Assembly (NCBI GenBank): GCA_937974195.1
Contig: CALJIC010000252.1
Location: 1 to 64,000, forward strand
Length of the DNA stretch: 64,000 nt
Source: an uncultured Roseiflexaceae bacterium
Lineage (GTDB): Bacteria; Chloroflexota; Chloroflexia; Chloroflexales; Roseiflexaceae
Reading direction: 5' to 3'
Shown here: positions 27,542-35,777 of the stretch, in pieces
Position numbering within the stretch: the stretch's first letter is position 1
Layout of the letters: every line of letters starts with the position of its first letter
Notes under the pieces: model-generated
Databases searched by the model: none
What the model was told of the DNA's origin: nothing
The model's input: only the letters and a program-made list of their open reading frames with translations
Position numbers and translations under genes: made by a program

Positions 27542-27779
27542 GGGGGAGCGCGAGGGGGCAGCAGCCCGCCTCGCAGATGACGCACACTGTATCTGGTACG
27601 GCAGTGTAGGAAGCGAGCGCACCGCGCTGCGGGCGGACGCGGGGGAGCGCGAGGGGGCAGCAGCCCGCCTCGCACACAGCACACATCGCAGCCGGCGCGG
27701 CAGCGTAGGAAGAGAGCGCACCGCGCTGCGGGCGGACGCGAGGGAGCGCGAGGGGGCAGGAGCCCGCCTCGCACACAGC
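27542..27779. repeat. 99-bp tandem repeat, about 2.4 copies
   Basis: Units begin at 27542, 27641 and 27740, giving an exact 99-bp period. Each starts with AGCGCGAGGGGGCAG, then CAGCCCGCCTCGCA, and ends with GCACCGCGCTGCGGGCGGAC. The third copy is cut at about 27779. The period is a multiple of three and frames stay open, but I see no coding signature. The array shares its GGGAGCGCGAGGG motif with the dispersed repeat. Confidence 0.8.
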
Positions 27780-27807
27780 GCAGCCGCAGAAGCCTCGCGC
27801 AGCCTCC

Positions 27808-28794
<987 letters not shown>

Positions 28795-28842
28795 CGCCGG
28801 CGGCCGCTTCCCGCGCCCAGCGACGAATCTCAAGCACGCTTC

Positions 28843-29418
28843 CTACCGCGCCTCCAGCTCTTCGAGCCAGCCGACGACGACCGCGGGGTCGATGTCGAGC
28901 TGGCCGCCGCGCACGATGCGCCCCTGGGAGCCGGGCCTCGGCTGGTAGGCGGCCAGCCCGGCCTGCAGGTAGGCGCGCACCGCGGGCGGGATGTCGAGCG
29001 ACGGGTCCTCGAGCCTGCGGCGCGCCTGCTGCGGGGTCACCCCCTCGCGCGCGGCGATCAGCTCCTGGGCGAGCAGCGCGAGGCGCTGGGCGAGCCGCCA
29101 GCGCGAGTACTCGTCGCGGGCGGTCAGCTGCAGCAGCCGGGCCCACTCCGCCGCGCGCCCGGAGCTCTCGGGCTGCGTGCGGTGCGGCGGCCGGGGGACC
29201 GTGAAGCCGCTCAGGCTGCTGAAGGCCAGCACGACGGTGAGCCCCAGCAGCAGCGTCCACGGAAGCGCCTGCGGCAGGCTCTCCAGCAGCAGGCGCGCGT
29301 CCCAGAACAGGAGCAGCAGCGGCACGACGACGACCTCGCGGACGGCGCCGCGCACCGCCGCGGCGATCAGCACGGCCAGCAGCAATCCCAGGCCAATGAG
29401 CAGGAGTCTGTTGCGCAT
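28843..29418 (-). CDS. Two-helix membrane protein of the MoxR cluster
   Basis: The 191-residue protein has hydrophobic stretches at ~4-22, ~28-40 and ~52-68, then a soluble basic region with QLTARDEYSRWRLAQRLALLAQELIAAREGVTP, a helical segment. Homologous small proteins sit between moxR and DUF4129 genes in Chloroflexota clusters, but I cannot name a family. ATG 29418 follows a weak AGAGACGAG. It lies 23 bp after the DUF4129 gene. Confidence 0.65.
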   Translation of the reverse strand: MRNRLLLIGLGLLLAVLIAAAVRGAVREVVVVPLLLLFWDARLLLESLPQALPWTLLLGLTVVLAFSSLSGFTVPRPPHRTQPESSGRAAEWARLLQLTARDEYSRWRLAQRLALLAQELIAAREGVTPQQARRRLEDPSLDIPPAVRAYLQAGLAAYQPRPGSQGRIVRGGQLDIDPAVVVGWLEELEAR

Positions 29419-29441
29419 CTCGTCTCTGTGACCGGTGGCTG

Positions 29442-30347
29442 CTACCCTGTGGCCCGTGGCCCGTAGGCCCTGTCATCTGCCGGGCTGCTCGTGTACGCCG
29501 CGACGATCGCCTGCAGGCACTCGACCGCCTCGCGCTCCTCCCGCTCGCCCGGCTCGCGGGAGCCGTAGCGGACGCTCTCGAACAGGCGCGTCAGCCGCCG
29601 GATGTGCTCGTCGCGCAGCCCGGCCGCCGCCAGCCGGCTCTCGAACTCGCGCGGCGTCATGGCCTTGTCGCGCTGGACGCCGCGCTGGCCGGAGAGCACC
29701 CGGCTCATCTCGGCGTAGCAGCGCAGCACCGCGTTGCGCAGCCCGGCGCCGGCCTCGATCTCGGCGAGCGCGTTCTGCGCCCCGCGCACGATCTGCGCCT
29801 GCGCGCTGGCCGGCTTCTGCCGCCGCGCGCGGTACACCAGCAGCCAGATCGCGCCCACGACCGCCAGCCCGAGCGCGAAGCTCACCAGCAGGACGAGCCA
29901 CTGCGGCGGGCTGGAGATGTACTCCGGCGTCACCAGCGGCGCCGGCTCGGGGAGCGGCGGCGGCTGTGCCGACTCGCCCATGCCCGAGGGCGCCGGGTTC
30001 CCGGCTGGCTCGGCGGCGCACGACTGCAGGTTGGTGAACAGGAGGTAGGCCAGCAGCCCGTACAGCAGGTACAGCGGGAGATTGCGCAGCAGGTACCGCC
30101 GGAGCGAGGGCGAGACGATCAGGCCGATGGCGCTGATCAGCAGCGTGGCCCACAGGAGCCCGACGAACAGCAGCCGGATGTCGAAGGCGCCCACCGGCTG
30201 CCCGCCGCCGATGGTGCTCGGCGGCGAGAGACGTAGCGGCTGCCCCGGCTGCAGCGTGAGCGTGTCCAGCGACACCGCTAGCGCCGCCAGGGCCAGCACG
30301 GCCAGGACTAGCGCGGCCAGCCTCAGGATGTTGTTTCGCGCCTCCAC
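29442..30347 (-). CDS. DUF4129 domain membrane protein
   Basis: The 301-residue protein has four hydrophobic helices (~8-28, ~55-75, ~85-105, ~150-170) and a cytoplasmic DUF4129 domain at the C-terminus: GLRNAVLRCYAEMSRVL, MTPREFESRLAAAGL and RLTRLFESVRYG. DUF4129 proteins typically accompany MoxR-DUF58 pairs and transglutaminase-like proteins. The start GTG (30347-30345) overlaps the stop of the creatininase-like gene by one base (TAGTG), suggesting translational coupling. Confidence 0.85.
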   Translation of the reverse strand: MEARNNILRLAALVLAVLALAALAVSLDTLTLQPGQPLRLSPPSTIGGGQPVGAFDIRLLFVGLLWATLLISAIGLIVSPSLRRYLLRNLPLYLLYGLLAYLLFTNLQSCAAEPAGNPAPSGMGESAQPPPLPEPAPLVTPEYISSPPQWLVLLVSFALGLAVVGAIWLLVYRARRQKPASAQAQIVRGAQNALAEIEAGAGLRNAVLRCYAEMSRVLSGQRGVQRDKAMTPREFESRLAAAGLRDEHIRRLTRLFESVRYGSREPGEREEREAVECLQAIVAAYTSSPADDRAYGPRATG

Positions 30348-31147
30348 TACCGACTCGTCCTCTCGCGCCACCACTCCTGGATCGCCTCCTCCCACGAGCC
30401 GCGGAAGTAGCGCTCGACGTAGCTGCGGTAGGCGGCGCGCCGCCGCGCGTAGAGCTCGCGTAGCACGTCTGCGGTGCCGTGCTCCAGCAGCGCCTGCACC
30501 GACAGGGCGATGCGCTCGGTGGCCAGCGCCAGCGCCGACTCGCCCTGGCCGGGCGTTGCGCCGCGCGGGTCATCCCCGAGCACGGCGTGCTCGGCCGGCC
30601 GCAGCTCGGCGCCGTCCAGCGCCGAGAGGTCCACCAGCCGCGGTCGCAGGGCCAGCAGCTGCGCCGTCTCCCACAGCGCGGCGTGGTCGAGCATCTGCTC
30701 GTCCACCAGCGCCAGCGGCGGCACCGCCAGCACCAGCAGGTCGTGGCGCGCCATCGCGTGCTCGGCAGCATCCATCAGCACCAGCTCGTGGCCCTGCGCG
30801 TAGTGGCCGCTCAGCACCACCACCACGCGGAACCCGGCCCGCGCCAGCTCCGCCAGGATGCCGTCCCACAGCGCCTGCACCACCTCGCTCGCGATCGAGA
30901 GCGAGAAGCGGTGCGGCAGCGCCGTGATCGGCCACCACGTCGTCGGCAGGAGCACGCCTCCGGTGCGCTGGGCGACCCGTTCAGCGACGCCCTCGGCGGT
31001 GAAGCCGTCCAGCCCCAGCGGCAGGTGCGGGCCGTGCCACTCCAGCGCGCCCCACGGCACATACGCCACCGGCGCGGCGGCGAGGATCGCCTCGAGCTCG
31101 GCCGGGCGCAGCTCTGCGTAGCGGCCCCAGGGCGGTATGTTCTCCAT
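30347..31147 (-). CDS. Creatininase-family amidohydrolase
   Basis: Creatininase-family enzymes are metal-dependent amidohydrolases acting on creatinine or formamido compounds such as those handled by ArfB and MftE. The 266-residue protein has the metal-binding signature WGALEWHGPHLPLGLDG (Glu, His, Asp ligands). Its second motif is VVLSGHYAQGHELVL, where most members have GHGGN, so the site is altered. The C-terminal helical extension (YARRRAAYRSYVERYFRGSWEEAIQEWW) is longer than usual. Context between panE and the MoxR cluster gives no clear pathway. ATG 31147. Confidence 0.8.
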   Translation of the reverse strand: MENIPPWGRYAELRPAELEAILAAAPVAYVPWGALEWHGPHLPLGLDGFTAEGVAERVAQRTGGVLLPTTWWPITALPHRFSLSIASEVVQALWDGILAELARAGFRVVVVLSGHYAQGHELVLMDAAEHAMARHDLLVLAVPPLALVDEQMLDHAALWETAQLLALRPRLVDLSALDGAELRPAEHAVLGDDPRGATPGQGESALALATERIALSVQALLEHGTADVLRELYARRRAAYRSYVERYFRGSWEEAIQEWWRERTSR

Positions 31148-31207
31148 GATCCCCCAGTAAGCAGTGTATGTGCGGCGCGCGGGCGGTAGCCAGGCCGAGA
31201 TCCCGGC

Positions 31208-32164
31208 TCAGGCCGGCGGCGCCCCTGCGCCAGTCGATGGTCGCTGGTCGGCGGCCGGCTGAAAGAACCGCAGGGCCGCGTAGATCGCTTGGTTGGCTGG
31301 CGTGGGCACGCCCAGACGCCGCCCGAGGCGCACGACCGCGCCGTTGAGCGCCTCGACCTCGAGCCGGCCGCCGCGCTCGAGGTCGCGCAGCATCGAGGAC
31401 TTCGCGCCGTACGGGAAGCGGGCGGCCATCTCCAACCCGCCCGCCACCGGGTCGGCGTCGAAGCGCACGCCCTTCGCCAGCCCGACGGCGTGAGTCTCGG
31501 ACATCACCGTGCGCAGCAGCTCGCGGCTCTCGTCGTCGGCGAGCAGCGGGCCGAGCGGCTGGCGGGTCAGCGTCGTCACGCCGCTCATCGCGCAGATGAA
31601 GCAGCACTTGCTCCACAGCGCGCCGAGCACGTTCGTGCTCAGCGTCGTGTCGATCCCCGCGCTGGTGAGCGCGTCGGCCACCGCCTGCGCCCGCGGCGTC
31701 ACGCTGCCGTCGAGCTCGCCGAAGACGATGCGCGCCAGCGGGGTGCCCTGGTAGATCACGCCCGGCGCCTTGATCGCCACCTCGCAGTAGGCGATCCCCG
31801 CCAGCACGCGCTCCGCGCCGAACGCCGCCGCCGCCAGGTCGGGCGCCTCGACGCCGTTCTGCAGCGTGAGCACGGCCGTGCTCGGCCCGACGAGCGGGCG
31901 CATGCGCTCGAGCGCCTCGCTCAGCGCATAGGTCTTGACCGTGAGCAGCGCCAGGTCCACCGCGCCGACTGTCGCCGGGTCGTCGGTGGCGCGCACCGGA
32001 GCGATGCTGAACGGCCCGTCCGCGGCCTCGACCCGCAGCCCGCGCTCGCGCATCGCGCGCAGGTGCTCGCCGCGGGCGATGAAGGTCACGTCCGCCCCGG
32101 CCTGCGCCAGCCGCCCGCCGAAGTACCCGCCGACCCCTCCGGCGCCGATCACCGCGATCTTCAC
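31208..32164 (-). CDS. panE: 2-dehydropantoate 2-reductase family protein
   Basis: PanE reduces ketopantoate to pantoate with NADPH in pantothenate/CoA synthesis. The 318-residue protein opens with MKIAVIGAGGVGGYFGGRLA (Rossmann GxGxxG) and keeps VLTLQNGVEA, the catalytic Lys region LWSKCCFICAMSGVTTL, and the C-terminal SSMLRDLERGGRLEVEALNG with its Glu. The AsnxxxAsn residues after the Lys in characterised PanE are replaced by Cys/Ala here, so another ketopantoate-reductase-like substrate is possible. Its ATG overlaps the hisS-like stop (ATGA). Confidence 0.85.
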   Translation of the reverse strand: MKIAVIGAGGVGGYFGGRLAQAGADVTFIARGEHLRAMRERGLRVEAADGPFSIAPVRATDDPATVGAVDLALLTVKTYALSEALERMRPLVGPSTAVLTLQNGVEAPDLAAAAFGAERVLAGIAYCEVAIKAPGVIYQGTPLARIVFGELDGSVTPRAQAVADALTSAGIDTTLSTNVLGALWSKCCFICAMSGVTTLTRQPLGPLLADDESRELLRTVMSETHAVGLAKGVRFDADPVAGGLEMAARFPYGAKSSMLRDLERGGRLEVEALNGAVVRLGRRLGVPTPANQAIYAALRFFQPAADQRPSTGAGAPPA

Positions 32165-33630
32165 GACTCTGCCGCCCTCCCGACCGGAGGTATCTCCTGG
32201 ATCGACACCCGCCGCTCCTCGCGCCCGGCGACATCGCGCCAGAGCACCGTGCCCGCCGCGCGCTCGGCGGCGCCGACGATCGCCACGTAGGCCACGTCGC
32301 GCCGCGCGGCGTCGCGCAGGTTGCCCGCCACCGACCTGCCGCGCACATCCGCCGTCGCCAGGTACCCCTGTTCCCGCAGCTCCGCCGCCACGCTGAGCGC
32401 GTAGGGGTAGCTCTCGTCATCCGCCGCGACCACCAGGACCTCGGGCGGGCCCGCCTCCGAGGGCTGCTGGCCGGCGGCCGCCACCACCCGCTCCAGCCCG
32501 TAGGCGAAGCCGACCGCCGGCGTCGGGCTGCGCCCGCCCAGCGCCGAGACCAGATCGTCGTAGCGGCCGCCGCCGCAGATCTGCAGGCCGTCGTGCGAGT
32601 AGATCTCGAAGATCGCGCCGGTGTAGTAGTGCAGCCCGCGGCCCAGCCCGAAGTCGAGCGTCAGCTGCTCGGGCGGCACGCCGTGGGCCAGGGTCAGGTC
32701 CAGGATGGCGCGCAGCTCATCGAGCCCGTGGGCCGGCAGGTCGAACTCGCGCAGGAGCTCGGCGGCGGCGGGGAGCGTCTCGGCGGGCGGGCCGTAGATG
32801 CGGCACATGCGCTCCAGAAGCGCCAGCGCCCGCTCGACGCGCGGCTGGGGGTCTTCGCGGCGCAGCTTGCGCACCAGCCGCCTGACGATCTGCTCGGGCG
32901 GGCGGGTGCCGAAGCGCAGGTTCACGCCGATCTCGCGCAGCGCGTGCAGCAGCAGCGCCTCGGCCTGCTCGTCGTCCAGGCCCTCGACGAGCGACCGGTC
33001 GAGCGGCGGCGGCTGCGGGCTCTCCAGGCGGGCGCGCACCGCGTCCACGCCCTCTTCGCGCATGCGCTCCAGGCTCCAGGCGAGCAGCCCCTGGGTGCGC
33101 TCGGCGAGCCCGAGGGCCGCGAGCACCGACCGGATCAGCCCGATGTGGCCGATCCGCACCCGGAAGGAGGAGACGCCGGCGCGGCGCAGCCCCTCACAGG
33201 CCAGGGCGATGCACTCCGCATCGGCGCGCGGCGCCGGCCCGCCGATCAGCTCGACGCCCACCTGCGTGAACTGGCGGTAGGTGGCGCGCTGCGGCCGCTC
33301 GTTGCGGAACACCGGCCCGGCGTAGCGCAGCCGCAGCGGCAGCGGCTGGTCCTGCATGCGGCCGACGTACGCCCGCAGCACCGAGGCGGTCCACTCCGGG
33401 CGCAGCGCCAGATCGCGGCCGTTGAAGGTGAACTCGTAGACCTTGCCGACCAGCTCCTCGCCGAGCTTGCGCAGGTACAGGTCGCGCCGCTCGATCAGCG
33501 GCAGGTCGATCGGCTGGTAGCCGTAGCTGGCGAGCGTGCGCTCCAGGCGGGCGGCGATTGCCGCCTGCGCGGCGTAGTCGTGCGGCAGGACATCGCGCAT
33601 GCCGCGGACGGGGTCGATGCTGGTGCCCAC
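32161..33630 (-). CDS. hisS: Class II histidyl-tRNA synthetase family protein
   Basis: The 489-residue protein has the class II fold of HisS. Motif 1 is near VRGMRDVLPHDYAAQAAI, motif 2 is FRNERPQRATYRQFTQVGVELIG, the histidine loops are GRGLHYYTGAIFEIY and CGGGRYDDLVSALGG, motif 3 is VGFAYGLERV, and there is a C-terminal anticodon-binding-like domain (PEVLVVAADDESYPYALSVAAELREQGY). It would charge tRNA-His. It is longer than most HisS (~420), with an insertion around residues 170-290, and the first loop has RGLHYY for the usual RGLDYY. A HisZ-like regulatory role is the alternative. GTG 33630 follows GAGG at 5 nt; a minus-strand promoter lies at 33674-33703. Confidence 0.75.
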   Translation of the reverse strand: MGTSIDPVRGMRDVLPHDYAAQAAIAARLERTLASYGYQPIDLPLIERRDLYLRKLGEELVGKVYEFTFNGRDLALRPEWTASVLRAYVGRMQDQPLPLRLRYAGPVFRNERPQRATYRQFTQVGVELIGGPAPRADAECIALACEGLRRAGVSSFRVRIGHIGLIRSVLAALGLAERTQGLLAWSLERMREEGVDAVRARLESPQPPPLDRSLVEGLDDEQAEALLLHALREIGVNLRFGTRPPEQIVRRLVRKLRREDPQPRVERALALLERMCRIYGPPAETLPAAAELLREFDLPAHGLDELRAILDLTLAHGVPPEQLTLDFGLGRGLHYYTGAIFEIYSHDGLQICGGGRYDDLVSALGGRSPTPAVGFAYGLERVVAAAGQQPSEAGPPEVLVVAADDESYPYALSVAAELREQGYLATADVRGRSVAGNLRDAARRDVAYVAIVGAAERAAGTVLWRDVAGREERRVSIQEIPPVGRAAES

Positions 33631-33673
33631 TCGGGCCTCTACTCCACTGCTGCTCCACTCAGGTGCGGCGGGT

Positions 33674-33703
33674 ATTGTACCTGATACAAAGCGGCCCAGT
33701 CAA
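33674..33703 (-). promoter_or_regulatory. hisS-like gene promoter
   Basis: On the minus strand TTGACT (33703-33698), an 18-nt spacer and TACAAT (33679-33674) give a good sigma-70 promoter 44 bp from the GTG start. Confidence 0.6.
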
Positions 33704-33712
33704 AGCGGCGCG

Positions 33713-33741
33713 TTGACTCGGGTGCGCACCGTTGCTATACT
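33713..33741 (+). promoter_or_regulatory. Promoter of wHTH-AAA+ gene
   Basis: TTGACT (33713-33718), a 17-nt spacer and TATACT (33736-33741) preceded by TGC form a near-consensus promoter. It is back to back with the hisS promoter. The predicted transcription start near 33748 excludes upstream start codons for the next gene. Confidence 0.7.
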
Positions 33742-33818
33742 GCGTTACAGTCAACTCTACCGGAAGAAGGTGTACCGGCCCGGCGCGCTCTGCTCGCGCC
33801 GCCCGCTCTGGAGCCGCT

Positions 33819-35123
33819 ATGCAACCATTCTCCTCCGTCAAGCTGAGCGACGAAGCCCCCGCCCCCGCGCCGCTGCTGCCGCCCCGGCCGCGCCGGCTGG
33901 AGGACACCGGGCTGTCGATGTCCTACATCTCGGACCTGGTGCTGCGCGCGCTGTATCTGATCGGCGAGATGACCGGCCAGATGATGGTGGACCTGCTGCA
34001 CCTGCCCTGGGAGAATGTCATCGACCAGGCGGTGGCCTACCTGCGCCGCGAGCAGATGGCCGAGGTCAAGGGCGCGGGCGGGATCGGCGAGAAGTCCTAT
34101 CGCTACCAGGCGACCAGCAAGGGCATCAGCAGGGCCAGGGAGGTCGGCGAGCGCAGCCAGTACCTCGGCCCGGCGCCCGTGCCGCTCAGCGCCTACTCGG
34201 AGATCATGGCCCGCCAGACGACGCAGGGCCTGAACGTCACCGACGAGAACATCCGCTCGGCCTTCTCCCACCTGGTGATCGGCGAGCCGCTGCTCCAGCA
34301 GCTCGGCCCGGCGATCAACTCCGGCCGCTCGATCTTCCTGTTCGGCAACGCCGGCAACGGCAAGACGAGCATCGCCGAGGCCGCCGCCCGCCTGCTCTCC
34401 GACACGATCGCCATCCCCTACGCGGTGATCGTCGACGGCCAGGTGATCCGGGTGTTCGACCCGATCCACCACGACCAGGTGGCGCTCTCGCCCGAGCAGG
34501 AGATACTGACGGACCGGCGCTGGGTGCTCTCGAAGCGGCCGATCGTCGTGGCCGGCGGCGAGCTGAACATGGCCTCGCTCGACCTGGTGTACAACGAGGA
34601 CAGCAAGTACTACGAGGCGCCGCTGCAGATGAAGGCCAACGGCGGCCTGTTCCTGATCGACGACTTCGGCCGCCAGCAGATGCGCCCGCGCGACTTGCTC
34701 AACCGCTGGATCGTCCCGCTCGAGAAGCGCGTCGACTACCTGACCCTGCACACCGGCAAGAAGATCGAGGTGCCGTTCGACCAGCTGATCATCTTCAGCA
34801 CCAACATCGAGCCGAAGCAGCTGGTGGACGAGGCGTTCCTGCGCCGCATCCGCTACAAGATCGAGGTGCCCAACCCGTCGCCGCGCGAGTACCGTGAGAT
34901 CATGGTGCGCGTCTGCAAGGCGAAGGGGGTGCCCTACAGCGACGACGGCCTGCGCTACCTGCTGGAGGTGGAGTACCCGAAGCGCAAGCTCGACCTGCGG
35001 GCCGTCCACCCGCGCGACCTGATCGACCAGCTGATCGACATCGCGCGCTTCACCCGCACCCAGCCGATCATGTCCCGCGAGCTCCTCAGCGCCGCGTGCA
35101 GGTCCTACTTTGTGGAGATGTGA
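33819..35123 (+). CDS. wHTH-AAA+ ATPase, unnamed family
   Basis: The 434-residue protein has a probable winged-helix module at ~45-110 (TGQMMVDLLHLPWENVIDQA, then AYLRREQMAEVKG and SYRYQATSKGISRA). A AAA+ core follows: Walker A GNAGNGKTS (176-184), Walker B GGLFLIDDFGR (275-285), sensor 1 IIFSTNIEP (Asn329), and an arginine-rich sensor 2 region (DLRAVHPRDLIDQL). It is probably a cytoplasmic ATPase coupling nucleotide state to remodelling or regulation; the partner is unknown. I chose ATG 33819 with GGAG five bases upstream. Its end overlaps the aat gene. Confidence 0.7.
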   Translation: MQPFSSVKLSDEAPAPAPLLPPRPRRLEDTGLSMSYISDLVLRALYLIGEMTGQMMVDLLHLPWENVIDQAVAYLRREQMAEVKGAGGIGEKSYRYQATSKGISRAREVGERSQYLGPAPVPLSAYSEIMARQTTQGLNVTDENIRSAFSHLVIGEPLLQQLGPAINSGRSIFLFGNAGNGKTSIAEAAARLLSDTIAIPYAVIVDGQVIRVFDPIHHDQVALSPEQEILTDRRWVLSKRPIVVAGGELNMASLDLVYNEDSKYYEAPLQMKANGGLFLIDDFGRQQMRPRDLLNRWIVPLEKRVDYLTLHTGKKIEVPFDQLIIFSTNIEPKQLVDEAFLRRIRYKIEVPNPSPREYREIMVRVCKAKGVPYSDDGLRYLLEVEYPKRKLDLRAVHPRDLIDQLIDIARFTRTQPIMSRELLSAACRSYFVEM

Positions 35124-35704
35124 GGCTCACTCCTGACCTGCTGATCGCCGCCTACTGCCAGGGGCTGTTTCCCATGGCGGATGAAAGCGGCGAGATCGGC
35201 TTCTACGACCCTGACCCGCGCGCGATCATCCCGCTGGACGCGTTCCACGTGCCGCGGCGCCTGGCGCGCACGGTGCGCAACGGCGGCTTCGAGATCCGGG
35301 TGGACACCGCCTTCCGCCGGGTGATCGAGGAGTGCGCCGCGCCGGCGCCCGGCCGGGAGAGCACCTGGATCAGCCCGGAGATCGTGGCGGCCTACACGCG
35401 CCTGCACGAGCTCGGCTTCGCCCACAGCGTCGAGGCCTGGCGCGACGGGCGGCTGGTGGGCGGGCTGTACGGAGTGGCGCTGCGCGGCCTGTTCGCCGGC
35501 GAGAGCATGTTCAGCCGCGAGCGCGACGCCAGCAAGGTGGCGCTGGTCCATCTGGTGGAGCGGCTGCGGCGCGGGGGGTTCGTGCTGCTGGACACGCAGT
35601 TCGTCGCCGGGCCGCACATGCTGCAGTTCGGCACGATCGAGATCCCGCGCGAGGAGTACCAGCGGCGCCTGGCGGCCGCGCTCGCTGTCGAGGCCACCTT
35701 CTGA
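35120..35704 (+). CDS. aat: Leucyl/phenylalanyl-tRNA--protein transferase
   Basis: Aat adds Leu or Phe to N-terminal Arg/Lys of proteins, creating N-degrons for ClpS/ClpAP. The ~194-residue protein shows LIAAYCQGLFPMADE, IGFYDPDPRAIIPLD, RESTWISPEIVAAYTRLHELGFAHSVEAW, GGLYGVALRGLFAGESMFSRERDASKVAL, and LLDTQFVAGPHMLQFG. Two GTG starts are possible. 35120 overlaps the AAA+ stop (GTGA) and gives MRLTPDLLIAAY; 35096 adds eight residues. Neither has a well-spaced ribosome-binding site, so translational coupling to the AAA+ gene is likely. Confidence 0.93.
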   Translation: MRLTPDLLIAAYCQGLFPMADESGEIGFYDPDPRAIIPLDAFHVPRRLARTVRNGGFEIRVDTAFRRVIEECAAPAPGRESTWISPEIVAAYTRLHELGFAHSVEAWRDGRLVGGLYGVALRGLFAGESMFSRERDASKVALVHLVERLRRGGFVLLDTQFVAGPHMLQFGTIEIPREEYQRRLAAALAVEATF

Positions 35705-35738
35705 TCCTCAGGCGCGGTTGAGGGGACGCGGCGTTGGC

Positions 35739-35760
35739 GGGACGCAGCACGCTGCGTCCC
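35739..35760. terminator. GGGACGCAG palindrome between convergent aat and htrA-like genes
   Basis: GGGACGCAG-CACG-CTGCGTCCC is a perfect 9-bp stem with a 4-nt loop, placed between two convergent genes. It belongs to the same repeat type as 45492-45513 (both are followed by TAC). Confidence 0.6.
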
Positions 35761-35777
35761 TACGTGCTCTCTGTGGA

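Noticed and set aside
27387..27776. Open frame in the 99-bp repeat with a recurring CEAGxCPLALPR peptide
   Set aside because: The apparent peptide repeat follows from a period divisible by three; there is no ribosome-binding site, start context or known domain, and several frames are open.
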